IMG/VR virus record: IMGVR_UViG_3300035126_000556 | Span: 1-21,010 of that record | Strand: one strand, 5' to 3' | Source: a virus | Length of the DNA stretch: 21,010 bases | Shown here: one piece after another, positions 13,295 to 20,954 of the stretch | Numbering within the stretch: position 1 is the first letter of the stretch | How the letters are laid out: each line of letters opens with the position of its first letter | Notes under the pieces: model-generated | Told to the model about the DNA's origin: nothing | The model's database searches: none | Seen by the model: the letters and a program-made list of their open reading frames with translations, nothing else | Made by a program: the position numbers and the translations under genes

Positions 13295-13536
13295 TTTGTC
13301 TGCTCCTCCTTCTTTTTTTGTTCCTCCGATTCCAAACATTGATCGCAACCGCACCGACGAGAATCTCTCAAAAGAGAGAAGCACTGGGTGGGTGTGTCCT
13401 CGTGGATGATGTGCGAGCCTTCCTCGTAGCCGTAGTATCCGACTTTCAAGTAGACCCAGAACCCATCACCAACTGACCGCTCGTCGCTGATTTCCTCGAC
13501 CCTGTGGTCTTTAAGTATCTTTTGAATTATTGTCAT
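13291..13536 (-). CDS. hypothetical protein, 81 residues, first gene of leftward operon
   Basis: The ATG at 13536 follows CAGGAGGACAGACAAC, a strong Shine-Dalgarno. The product has an N-terminal helix (IIQKILKDHRVEEI), an aromatic strand region (GDGFWVYLKVGYYGYEEGSHI), and a cysteine cluster RRCGCDQC (C-x-C-x2-C) that could bind a metal ion, followed by a Lys/Glu tail. As the first gene after the divergent noncoding region it may be expressed earliest in this operon. No family recognised. Confidence 0.6.
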   Translation of the reverse strand: MTIIQKILKDHRVEEISDERSVGDGFWVYLKVGYYGYEEGSHIIHEDTPTQCFSLLRDSRRCGCDQCLESEEQKKKEEQTK

Positions 13537-13584
13537 GTTGTCTGTCCTCCTGTTTTTTGTATGACCTCCGCTTACTGGGCTGAG

Positions 13585-13630
13585 ATCATGCCTGCCCCCC
13601 GACTAACATTGCCGAGGGGCAGGGTATGAT
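13585..13630 (-). promoter_or_regulatory. structured leader of the first leftward gene
   Basis: ATCAT (13585-13589) pairs with ATGAT (13626-13630), and CCTGCCCC (13591-13598) pairs with GGGGCAGG (13616-13623) around a 17-base loop. In the minus transcript the hairpin lies upstream of an A-rich stretch and the Shine-Dalgarno of the 81-residue gene. The closing GATCAT segment and GC-rich inner stem match the leaders at 11684 and 12883. The short CCCTG/CAGGG hairpin is missing or degenerate here. Confidence 0.55.
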
Positions 13631-13947
13631 ATCAGTTCTTAAATTTTAATCAGCCGATGCAACTGCTCCCGCTAGTCGTGCATCGCTCGAGTGATTAGCC
13701 CGAGGCCGTTCTGTTTATCCAAGAATCAAAGTGCCCTCCGAAAGTTTCCCGCATCCCTGCGGGTCACTGCCAGCTGTACTCGTTGCAAATTTTAGACCTC
13801 GAAACTTTTCTGGTCACCCGATCATAAAAGATCGTCGGTACCATGTTATCGTCTCGGGATTGCGGGGAGTCTCCGATATGTGGGGAGAATTTCCCTCGAG
13901 GAACGCACTCTGAAGCGTCGAACGACTTAGTATCGCCTGTAGAAGTT

Positions 13948-13967
13948 GTGGTGAGAACTGTCACCAC
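13948..13967. other. hairpin in the divergent noncoding region
   Basis: GTGGTGA (13948-13954) pairs perfectly with TCACCAC (13961-13967) around a six-base loop. A short run TTT follows on the + strand, too weak for a standard intrinsic terminator. It could equally be a protein-binding inverted repeat. Confidence 0.45.
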
Positions 13968-14167
13968 TTTGCACCATTATGATTATCCTGTCAACTGCTT
14001 TGTAGATTGTTTATCTGCTTTATGACACAAGACAGGGGAAGGCAGGGATCGTCATCACACAGCCCAAAATATCGCACGAGGATGCCCGAGGAATCGATTT
14101 GAGGGTCGGGGTAGTATGGGGACAGCGGGTAGCTTTCACTCGAGGGCAGGTCTCATGCACGAATCTT

Positions 14168-14202
14168 GCGAACCATTTATTTTTATAAGCAGAAAGGTTC
14201 GC
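14168..14202. other. inverted repeat around an AT-rich core
   Basis: GCGAACC (14168-14174) and GGTTCGC (14196-14202) are perfect inverted repeats separated by 21 AT-rich bases that include TATAAG at 14184-14189. The spacing is about two helical turns or more, so it could be an operator flanking a promoter -10 or a long-loop hairpin. No matching -35 is visible at 17 bases. Confidence 0.4.
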
Positions 14203-14312
14203 TTGGTTTCGATTGGGTATCTCTTGCGAGTGATAGACGGATGGATTCCAGAGGGGAGGGAGTTGTCATAGGGAGAGAGCTTACTCATCGATGGGTTTAT
14301 CTCGTGAGCAGT

Positions 14313-14338
14313 AAGCCTCCCCGCAAGGGGAGAGGCTT
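14313..14338. ncRNA. strong GNRA-capped hairpin, possible untranslated RNA or leader element
   Basis: AAGCCT-CCCC (14313-14322) pairs with GGGG-AGGCTT (14327-14338, with a two-base AG bulge) around a GCAA tetraloop. Ten base pairs with a GNRA loop is the most stable structure seen in the noncoding region. No T-tract follows on either strand, so it is unlikely to be an intrinsic terminator. It lies about 250 bases before the late operon and might be a leader or part of a small RNA. Confidence 0.4.
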
Positions 14339-14588
14339 GTGAGTTGTCACCGATTGGGAAATTCGCTCACAGGAAAATTCTTTTCATGCTCGGGTTTGAC
14401 CAGCCCTCACGCTCGAAGGATCGAGTATTTTCGCCGTATTTATTATGAGCTGGAGGAGTTCACGAGTGCCAGCTCTCGAGATATTCGCAACCCACACGGC
14501 TCTGTTCGATCTTTCATCCGCTGGGAGGACAACTGCTTAACAGCTGAAAGTGGTCGACAGATTAAAGATTGCAATTAAAAACTGATCC

Positions 14589-15212
14589 GTGCCGAAAGAA
14601 TTAATGAGGAGGAAGCGGGCGAAGAAAGTTGAGCCAGCAAAAGACCTGAGCGTCGAGATGGTGAACGGCTCACCAGTTGTCACGATGCCAGAAAAGATTC
14701 CCGATCCTGTTCCTGTTCCTGTTCCAGTCGTGCAAAAAAGAGGACGAGGAAAGCCGAGGACAACATTTGAAAACTTCAGTCAGACGAAAATCAAAGAGCT
14801 GTATCGACTCGCTCGTCTCGGGATGAGTCTGAAAACTATGGCAGGTGCTGTGGGCATTGGGATCGGGAAGCTGATCGAGATGAAGGAGCAGAGCAGGGAA
14901 TTTGCCGAGAGACTAGATGCAGAGCGAGAGAACTTCATCGCCGACAACCTCACAAAGCTCAGGAATCACGCTCAATCATCGCCTCAGTCAGCCCAATGGC
15001 TACTCGAGAGAGTAAGACCAGAGGAGTTCAGCCAGAAGACAGAGCTAAGAGTCTCAGGTGGAACGACTAACACTCTCTCGTTGGATGTATCATCTGCCAT
15101 CTGTCAGAGATTGAGTGAGGCACGATTGCAGAGCATAGATGTTATTCCGTTAACAGAACCACCACCACAGCTTATGGAAGTACCTACCACTGAACAACAA
15201 TGTTCATCATAA
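14589..15212 (+). CDS. terminase small subunit candidate
   Basis: This 207-residue protein opens the late operon, one position where small terminase genes lie. A basic, proline-rich N-terminus (PDPVPVPVPVV, then RGRGKPR) precedes a helix-turn-helix region (KIKELYRLARLGMSLKTMAG, AVGIGIGKLIEMKEQ). A helical segment follows (FAERLDAERENFIADNLTKL) and then AQSSPQSAQWLLERVRPEEF, a pattern often seen in phage small terminases. It would recognise pac/cos DNA and load the large subunit. The GTG at 14589 has no clear Shine-Dalgarno; ATG 14604, with GAAAGA upstream, is an alternative. The function is inferred from HTH content and position. Confidence 0.65.
   Translation: MPKELMRRKRAKKVEPAKDLSVEMVNGSPVVTMPEKIPDPVPVPVPVVQKRGRGKPRTTFENFSQTKIKELYRLARLGMSLKTMAGAVGIGIGKLIEMKEQSREFAERLDAERENFIADNLTKLRNHAQSSPQSAQWLLERVRPEEFSQKTELRVSGGTTNTLSLDVSSAICQRLSEARLQSIDVIPLTEPPPQLMEVPTTEQQCSS
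14705..14725 (+). repeat. TCCTGT hexamer microsatellite
   Basis: Three and a half tandem copies of TCCTGT encode the Pro-Val run in the N-terminal linker of the small terminase candidate. Replication slippage could change the linker length in two-residue steps without a frameshift. Confidence 0.7.
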
Positions 15213-15249
15213 AAGATTAGAGCATCAAATCTTTCTTCTTCTTTTTTTG
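15212..15249 (+). terminator. candidate intrinsic terminator
   Basis: AAAGATT (15212-15218) pairs with AATCTTT (15228-15234) around a nine-base loop and is followed by a pyrimidine-rich tract ending in seven T at about 15242-15248. The stem is AT-rich and weak, so efficiency may be partial. It lies directly after the small terminase gene. The next 135 bases to the following gene hold a C-rich stretch and TAAATATATAG at about 15328-15338, which may be a -10-like element. Confidence 0.5.
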
Positions 15250-15385
15250 AAAATCAACAACTTACATCAGCTCCTCAGGATTCTCCAGATACCCCGTACC
15301 ACCACCCCACCCCCCATGCGTCACACTAAATATATAGAGACGAGCAACCCACCACCCACCTGCATTATCGGCTACAGGGGGGTAC

Positions 15386-15631
15386 ATGAATAACACACCC
15401 CCACCCCTCGAAATGGCGAAGAATTTTGCCCAAGGAATGGTCGAGTGGGCAGGGGATGGATTCAAGATGCAGCCCGAGGCCGAGACCGCTCGAAGGCTAA
15501 AGATCTGTGAAGAGTGCAAAGATCATAAGGATGGACGCTGCATGCTTTGCGGATGCTTCCTGAAGGTCAAGGCAGCCCTGTCTACTGGGAAATGCCCAGT
15601 TGGAAAGTGGCACCCCGAGGAGCCTGCTTAA
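15386..15631 (+). CDS. cysteine-rich putative zinc-binding protein
   Basis: This 81-residue protein carries a six-cysteine C-terminal region: ICEECKDHKDGRCMLCGC, then a cysteine in TGKCPVGKW. The C-x2-C pair, the C-x2-C-x-C group and CPxxKW fit a small zinc ribbon, a type common in phages next to terminase genes with no established role. The N-terminal half is a helix (LEMAKNFAQGMVEWAGDGF). The Shine-Dalgarno is weak (AGGGGGG). A packaging or DNA-binding accessory role is inferred from position only. Confidence 0.65.
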   Translation: MNNTPPPLEMAKNFAQGMVEWAGDGFKMQPEAETARRLKICEECKDHKDGRCMLCGCFLKVKAALSTGKCPVGKWHPEEPA

Positions 15632-15635
15632 CCCC

Positions 15636-15866
15636 ATGCCTTGGAATTACACCGAACACAAAGCCCGCCTTCACTCCGATGAAGCCTACAAATTACAGTT
15701 CTACGCCAAGTGCCGAGAATGGCTTAAACGCAGGGTTCGCAACGATCCAGACTACGCACTCATCCACCGAGTCAAACGGCGCATACAAGCCCGCAAGCGA
15801 CGAAAGAAGGCCAAGCTGGAGGCGAAGCGGTTAGCCAAGGAGAAGTCCAATGTCCCAAATGAATGA
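15636..15866 (+). CDS. highly basic helical protein, 76 residues
   Basis: ATG 15636 is taken rather than the in-frame ATG 15600, which would overlap the previous gene; GAGGAG lies 14 bases upstream, a long spacing, so the start is uncertain. The product is rich in Lys/Arg with a long helix (HRVKRRIQARKRRKKAKLEA) and an N-terminal segment with W3 and Y5. DNA binding near the packaging machinery is plausible. No family recognised. Its end overlaps the terminase start by 17 bases. Confidence 0.6.
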   Translation: MPWNYTEHKARLHSDEAYKLQFYAKCREWLKRRVRNDPDYALIHRVKRRIQARKRRKKAKLEAKRLAKEKSNVPNE

Positions 15867-17274
15867 ACTGCAGAAGCTGAAGTTCCTGTCCACACTGGCT
15901 GGGTTCTCCAGCCACTACCTTGGGATGGACAGCCTTTACCCTTGGCAGATCCAGTGCATGGATGCTCTTGATGCTGGTGGCAGAGTGGCTGTCAGGGCAC
16001 CCAACGGATCGGGCAAGTCCAGCTTCTTAGTGGTACCAGCCATCATATGGCACTGTGCTGTATTCCCTAACAGCTATGTGATCGTGACTTCTAACGTAGG
16101 CAGACAGATTAAGTCAGGCTTGTTTGCCACTGTACACAAGTACGCCTCCAAGCTGAAGGGCTGGACGGTTAACTCCAACGAGCTGATCAGCCCGATTAAC
16201 GGGAGGGCGGTGGCCTTTACCACCGACGAACCCCAGCGGATGGAGGGGTGGCATCCAGAGGGCAGCACCACGGGTGGCAAGGGCAACCTGATGCTGATCT
16301 ATGACGAGGCCAAGTCCATACCTGCAGAGATCTGGCATGCAGGTGAACGCACCCAACCCAACCGTTGGTTAGCTATTAGCAGCACAGGTTCAGCAAACAG
16401 CTTCTTTGCCAAGTGCTTTAGGGAACATGCTAAGTTCTGGAAGACCTTCACTATTCCTATCGGCCAGTGCCCACATATTACGGACGAGTCGATTAGAAGA
16501 CTTAAGGAGCTGTATGGGGATGACCACCCGCTGGTCAGGAGCATGATCCATAACGAGTTTGTGGATGAGGCTGATAACGAGACCGTGATCTCGGAAACCA
16601 AGATCCATGACTGCAGGGCTACACCCCCAACCCACTTTCCTATGGATAGGGTGGCTTTTATCGACTGGGGTGGGGCAGGGGTTGACGAGACTGCCGTGGC
16701 CATCATGGACGGGAACAAGCTGTTGCCTCTAATCATCATTAAGGATCGGGACGAGATGCGTACCGTCGGACGGGTGATAAGGGAGCTGCGGGCGTTTCAG
16801 GTTAACCCCAAGCTGGTCTGGGCTGACAACGGGGGTATCGGGTCGCCCATGATTAGGCGCATGGACGAGCAGGGGTACAGCGTCAACCGTGTGAACTTTG
16901 GTACGGCTGGTTTGGCTGGGTACGCCAACAAGGCTTCCGAGATGTTGTTTACGGCAGGCAAGCTGATTGAGGACAGGGGAGTGATCCTGCCCAAGGACGA
17001 CATCATGGACGGACAGCTGTGTACCCGCAGGTTCTTCTGCACATCCAATGGCAGTATCAAGCTGGAGTCCAAGGCTGAATATAAGCAAAGGACAGGTGGA
17101 AGCAGTCCAGATCGTGCGGATGCAGCTGCTGGAGCCATCTGGGCTTATGTCAAGACCAGACCGAGCTTGACCTCAAATGATGCTGGTGGTAGTCATTTGC
17201 AGACAGATGTATTCGGCAATACCATCCAAACTAACTTTGAAGATGCCAGAAGTGGCTTCGACGCTGGGGACTAA
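15850..17274 (+). CDS. terL: terminase large subunit (ATPase and nuclease)
   Basis: This 474-residue protein is the DNA-packaging motor. The ATPase half shows the Q-like motif YPWQIQCMDAL (30-40), Walker A A50-PNGSGKS (50-57), Walker B LMLIYDEA with D152-E153, and coupling motif III SSTGS (177-181). The RNase H-like nuclease half has D272 in FIDWGGAG, D326 in VWADNGG, and D421/D424 in SPDRADAAAG, the expected metal ligands. It would cut concatemeric DNA and pump it into the prohead through the portal encoded next. Length is typical. AAGGAG precedes the ATG by about seven bases. Confidence 0.95.
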   Translation: MSQMNELQKLKFLSTLAGFSSHYLGMDSLYPWQIQCMDALDAGGRVAVRAPNGSGKSSFLVVPAIIWHCAVFPNSYVIVTSNVGRQIKSGLFATVHKYASKLKGWTVNSNELISPINGRAVAFTTDEPQRMEGWHPEGSTTGGKGNLMLIYDEAKSIPAEIWHAGERTQPNRWLAISSTGSANSFFAKCFREHAKFWKTFTIPIGQCPHITDESIRRLKELYGDDHPLVRSMIHNEFVDEADNETVISETKIHDCRATPPTHFPMDRVAFIDWGGAGVDETAVAIMDGNKLLPLIIIKDRDEMRTVGRVIRELRAFQVNPKLVWADNGGIGSPMIRRMDEQGYSVNRVNFGTAGLAGYANKASEMLFTAGKLIEDRGVILPKDDIMDGQLCTRRFFCTSNGSIKLESKAEYKQRTGGSSPDRADAAAGAIWAYVKTRPSLTSNDAGGSHLQTDVFGNTIQTNFEDARSGFDAGD

Positions 17275-19113
17275 ATGACCACGCAAGAGCTGTACGATGC
17301 TTTTTGCGATGACCTTAAAAAGCGAACCACTTGGGAGGATCGGCAGAAGGTTTGGTACACCATGTGCAATGGTGGACTTCGTCGTAAGCGTAAACCTTGG
17401 CCGAATGCAGCCGACCTTCACTATCCTTTAGCGAACTCGATCATCAATAAGTTCGTACCGTTTTACATAAACCAGATTTACTCAGCTGAGAATCTGGCCA
17501 GCTTTACCCCACGCAAACCTCAGATGCAGTCTCTGCGCTACGCAGCGGAGAGCTGGTTTAACTACATGCTGCGTGAGCGTTCCAATTTTGAAACCGAGAT
17601 GATGGTCTATGTGTCGGCCATGCTTCGTTGCGGGATCTCGTTTATGAAGACATCTTGGGATGAAGCCAACAGGTCGGTCAAGTTTGATGCAGTTAACCCG
17701 ATGTATCTTGTGTTCCCGTACTACACCAAGGACATGGAGAGCTGTGATCGGATCTGCCACATCATGGAAATTTCTGAAGGCCAGTATCGTCGCAATGAGG
17801 CGTACAAGCAGGACGATGATTTTATTAAGCGGATCAAAGGCGAGGGGAACTCGGCTGGTGCTGGGGTTCGCTCGTATGATCAGCACAAGCTAGGCAAGCA
17901 GGGTCTGACCGAGGGCAGCATGCGGGATAACATCATTATCTGGGAGTGCTACTATCGGGATGACAAGGGGAAGATCATCGTGGAGACCTTCAGCCCGCAG
18001 GCTCCTGACGAACCTATTCGCCCTAAGTTTGAGCTTCCCTATGCCCACGGGCAGATGCCGTTTGTGCCGTGCATGCTGGAGTTTACTCCAGACAAAGGTT
18101 TTTATTCCAGCCGTGGAGTTTGTGAAACGGTTGCAGCTTTTGAAGCTGCGTTGACCAAGACCATGAACGCCAAGGCTGATGCGATGAGCCTCTACAACTC
18201 ACCGATGTTTTCCTCTGATCAAGACATACCCAATGTGAACAATATCAAATTCGGCACAGGGGTTCTCTTGCCCACGGGAGTTAAGCCAGTACTAATGCCC
18301 CAGCCCCCAATCAGCTTTGATCAGGAGATGGTGCAGATGCGTCAGGTCTCCGAGTACTTGGTGTCGATGCCCGACTTCGGCCTGACGCAGGGAAGACTCG
18401 GAAGCTCCAAGCCCCGCACGGCTACCGAGGTGCAGAATATCGGACAGCTGATGGGGGTGAACACAGATCTCCGCATTAAACTTTTCAGGCTGGCGTTGAG
18501 CGAAATCTACAAGCAGGCATATGCAATCCTAGTTGAGTACGCACACGACCAGCTTCTCTTTGAATACCAGAACCAGTTCTCGGCTGTCCCTGCCGAGGCA
18601 ATCATCTTTGATTACCAGATCAAACCTTCGGGCAGTGCTGACGGTGTGAACCGAGTCATGCAGTACCAGAAGGCTTTGGTGCGGTTCCAGACCCTCCGTA
18701 ACGATCCGTACATTAACCAGCCAGAACTCCGCAAGGATCTGCTGGAGGTGGACGATCCCCACCTTGTCAACCGCATGTTGATCGATCCGCAGCTCAAGAA
18801 GCAGATGCAGGCCGAAGAAGCTGGAAGCGAGAATCTGTTGCTCGACCAAGGCTTCGGTGCTGTGGCTGTTGAGCCTGCCGACGATCACGAGGTGCATGTT
18901 CAGATCCACATGGATCGACTGCAGTTGGCTGGTCAGCGTGGACAGCAGCTCGCTCAGGATAGCGGTGCTGCCTACACCCAGCATTTACAGCAACACATCC
19001 AGTTCCTTTCACAGACTAACCCGAACCTCGCCAAGCAGATCGGCGCACAGATTATGAAGGCTATGCAGACTGAGACCAAGAATGCTCAGTTCCAGCAGAT
19101 GTTACCGCAGTGA
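17275..19113 (+). CDS. portal protein
   Basis: This 612-residue protein directly follows the terminase stop (the two genes abut) and fits a phage portal. The N-terminal segment KPWPNAADLHYPLANSIINK is typical of portals of this lineage. An alpha/beta wing (MLRCGISFMKTSWDE, FDAVNPMYLVFPYY) and a stem/clip region with KTMNAKADAMSLYNSPMF follow. The helical crown end is Gln-rich (QQLAQDSGAAYTQHLQQHIQ). Twelve copies would form the head vertex ring and channel for packaging. The capsid gene is not in the window. Confidence 0.9.
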   Translation: MTTQELYDAFCDDLKKRTTWEDRQKVWYTMCNGGLRRKRKPWPNAADLHYPLANSIINKFVPFYINQIYSAENLASFTPRKPQMQSLRYAAESWFNYMLRERSNFETEMMVYVSAMLRCGISFMKTSWDEANRSVKFDAVNPMYLVFPYYTKDMESCDRICHIMEISEGQYRRNEAYKQDDDFIKRIKGEGNSAGAGVRSYDQHKLGKQGLTEGSMRDNIIIWECYYRDDKGKIIVETFSPQAPDEPIRPKFELPYAHGQMPFVPCMLEFTPDKGFYSSRGVCETVAAFEAALTKTMNAKADAMSLYNSPMFSSDQDIPNVNNIKFGTGVLLPTGVKPVLMPQPPISFDQEMVQMRQVSEYLVSMPDFGLTQGRLGSSKPRTATEVQNIGQLMGVNTDLRIKLFRLALSEIYKQAYAILVEYAHDQLLFEYQNQFSAVPAEAIIFDYQIKPSGSADGVNRVMQYQKALVRFQTLRNDPYINQPELRKDLLEVDDPHLVNRMLIDPQLKKQMQAEEAGSENLLLDQGFGAVAVEPADDHEVHVQIHMDRLQLAGQRGQQLAQDSGAAYTQHLQQHIQFLSQTNPNLAKQIGAQIMKAMQTETKNAQFQQMLPQ

Positions 19114-19349
19114 ATATCGTAGACGTTGACATGTCGGATATCAGGGAACGCCTCGCAAGAATGGAAGAGCGTCAGGTCGGCCTGTGTTCTATGCTTGAGC
19201 GGAGCCTTTCTAACTACGGGGATCTGGTTAATCGGGTGACGGCACTTGAGAAACTTAAAGGACATTTCTACTTAGCAGCTGCCATCGTCGGCACGGCTGT
19301 CTCCATATCTTGGGAGTTGATCAAGACCAAGTTCTTCAGCAAAGGATAA
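19110..19349 (+). CDS. XhlA-like coiled-coil membrane protein (holin-associated?)
   Basis: The GTG at 19110 overlaps the portal stop by four bases. The 79-residue product has a helical, charged N-terminal part (DIRERLARMEERQVGLCSML) with heptads through VTALEK, then a hydrophobic span (HFYLAAAIVGTAVSISWELI, about 52-71) and a basic tail (KTKFFSKG). This layout matches hemolysin XhlA-type proteins that assist holins, and also some holin-like proteins. A lysis gene between portal and structural genes is unusual. The topology is clear, the function is not. Confidence 0.65.
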   Translation: MNIVDVDMSDIRERLARMEERQVGLCSMLERSLSNYGDLVNRVTALEKLKGHFYLAAAIVGTAVSISWELIKTKFFSKG

Positions 19350-19353
19350 TACA

Positions 19354-20352
19354 ATGCCCAGCAATCAAGAGTTTTTCGATGCAATCAAAAATATATCGGT
19401 AGATGCCGATACGCTTAATCTCAATACCGATCAGGTCGAGAGTAAGCTCGACACGGCTAATGGTTTGCTAACTACGCTTTCTGCGGATACTGCAATTATT
19501 AAGACTGACATGTCTAACGGGGTGTCGATAAGTGGAGCAATCGGAGCATTTAACAACTCTTTAGTTAACGCAGGAACTATATTTAGTTATGGCGGTGCTG
19601 GTAATTACGGATTGTTTGATGCGGGAACTGATGCTGACTATGTCGAGTTTAGGGTAAATGGTGGAGGCGGAGGTTTTACTCACAACATTGCTCTTTCTGT
19701 TTCCAACTCTCCTTTTTCAACTGGTGCTGGTACTAGCAATGGCTCAGTAACGGTATTTAATGACAAATATCCATCTTCTCAGGGCGACCCAACGGCCTAT
19801 CGATTTATAAATTCACCTCTTACCAGTGGCTCGGCAGGCAACTATGTCTTTAGTTTGTGGTCTGGAAGTACCAAGTATAGATATGTAAGATTAGATGTAA
19901 CGGGTGGTGGTGGAGGTGGCTGGTCTGGAGTATTCAATTCATACAGAAACTTAGGTCTTAATGCTACAATTGGTGGAGATAACAGGATACTTAATAGAGT
20001 GCCAATCGCAGGGGTTGTCGATATAAACAGTTGTACAAGTTCACTCCCATGTACAGTCAGCGGAACCGTAAATACATATCCGCTACAAGGCTCATCTGTA
20101 TCTAACACAAACTTTTCAAGCATCACATCCGCTGAACTCGCTCCAGCGTCTGTCAATAGGAAATCCCTAACCGTGTACAATGAGGGGACTGGAACACTCT
20201 TTATAAATGTTGGTGCAAGTTGTAGCACCACATCGTATCAGGTGCGGTTACTGGCGGGAGATTATTGGGAAGCCCCAGCGGGTCAACAATCCCTTCAGCA
20301 TAGCGGAATCTTTAGTAGCTCAGGTACGGCAAGGATAACTGCAATTAGTTAG
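19354..20352 (+). CDS. Gly/Ser/Thr-rich virion structural protein
   Basis: This 332-residue protein starts after AAAGGA. The N-terminal part (DADTLNLNTDQVESKLDTAN) looks like a helical trimerisation region. The middle has glycine runs (VNGGGGGF, DVTGGGGGGW) and strand-rich repeats typical of phage tail fibre or adhesin proteins. The last third carries a pattern seen in many virion proteins: NRKSLTVYNEGTGTLFINVG, then SYQVRLLAGDYWEAPAG and IFSSSGTARITA. A receptor-binding or decoration role is probable. The base composition is visibly more AT-rich than in the upstream genes. Confidence 0.65.
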   Translation: MPSNQEFFDAIKNISVDADTLNLNTDQVESKLDTANGLLTTLSADTAIIKTDMSNGVSISGAIGAFNNSLVNAGTIFSYGGAGNYGLFDAGTDADYVEFRVNGGGGGFTHNIALSVSNSPFSTGAGTSNGSVTVFNDKYPSSQGDPTAYRFINSPLTSGSAGNYVFSLWSGSTKYRYVRLDVTGGGGGGWSGVFNSYRNLGLNATIGGDNRILNRVPIAGVVDINSCTSSLPCTVSGTVNTYPLQGSSVSNTNFSSITSAELAPASVNRKSLTVYNEGTGTLFINVGASCSTTSYQVRLLAGDYWEAPAGQQSLQHSGIFSSSGTARITAIS

Positions 20353-20362
20353 GGAGTAGGCG

Positions 20363-20953
20363 ATGCCTCTTTATCAAAAAGTCCCTGCGGAACCAGTTGC
20401 CGTACAGATGGCAGCGTTGATACGGCCTTCTATTAGTGGAACATCTTTTACTGCGCCCTATACTACCAATTTAACGGGAACTGGGTCAAGATTTCTTACG
20501 CAAGTTTCAACGTCGAATAGATTGCAGACTATAACATCGTCGGGGATAAGGCATAACCTTGGACTCGTAACGTCCGTCGCAAGTAATACAAGCCTAGGTT
20601 TCACAACTTTCAGGTCAATTTCGGACAATCCAATTCACGTCATACCGCTGGATACTGGTTCCCCAACAACTGGAACTACATTCATAACTCAAAAATCTAA
20701 TACGGCGTTTACAGTAGCAAACGGAAGCTATTACATATTATCAAGTGTAGGTTTACTTGGGCCGTACTCAATGACGCTCGCTGATTCAAATTTTACACTT
20801 CAATTCTCTTACGATTCAGCTTACTTTACGTGGGCAACTGCAAGTTCTACCATAAACGAGTTAACCGCAGGATTAAATCTTTTTCCCTCAACAAATTTGA
20901 CGGCAGGAACAGTCTACTATGTTTCTCCTGATAATATCCTAAGAATTGCGTGA
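20363..20953 (+). CDS. putative structural protein, 196 residues
   Basis: The ATG at 20363 has GGGAG upstream. The sequence is Thr/Ser-rich and likely all-beta (SISGTSFTAPYTTNLTGTGS, SNTSLGFTTFRSISD, ANGSYYILSSVGLLGPYSM), which suits a tail-associated or decoration protein. No catalytic motif is visible. Like its upstream neighbour it is AT-richer than the rest of the phage. Specific function unknown. Confidence 0.6.
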   Translation: MPLYQKVPAEPVAVQMAALIRPSISGTSFTAPYTTNLTGTGSRFLTQVSTSNRLQTITSSGIRHNLGLVTSVASNTSLGFTTFRSISDNPIHVIPLDTGSPTTGTTFITQKSNTAFTVANGSYYILSSVGLLGPYSMTLADSNFTLQFSYDSAYFTWATASSTINELTAGLNLFPSTNLTAGTVYYVSPDNILRIA

Positions 20954-20954
20954 T

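Larger units (their letters stand above)
13537..14588. other. 1-kb noncoding region between divergent operons
   Basis: No frame here has a ribosome site, sensible composition and clear family, so I treat it as noncoding. It should contain the promoters for the leftward accessory operon and the rightward late operon, but no hexamer pair is convincing on either strand. It holds hairpins at 13585-13630, 13948-13967, 14168-14202 and 14313-14338, a CCCGCA/TGCGGG stem near 13749-13764, and CTCGAG palindromes at 13686, 13895, 14139 and 14475. A replication origin or untranslated RNA is possible. Confidence 0.6.

Noticed and set aside
13731-14025. Overlapping small frames on both strands in the noncoding region
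   Set aside because: Several mutually overlapping frames of about 60 codons, none with a ribosome binding site or coding-like composition.
14313-14338. Intrinsic terminator
   Set aside because: The hairpin is strong but no T-tract follows on either strand.
14396-14446. Late promoter with TTGACC and TATTAT
   Set aside because: The hexamers are about 39 bases apart, far outside the usual 16-18 base spacing, so they cannot form one promoter.
14339-14578. + strand open frame of 79 codons before the small terminase
   Set aside because: It begins at a GTG with no Shine-Dalgarno, runs directly after the strong hairpin and has atypical composition; a real gene cannot be fully excluded.
13537-14588. 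tRNA genes
   Set aside because: I looked for T-loop patterns such as GGTTCGAATCC with a matching acceptor stem and found none; GGTTCGC at 14196 belongs to an inverted repeat without cloverleaf partners.
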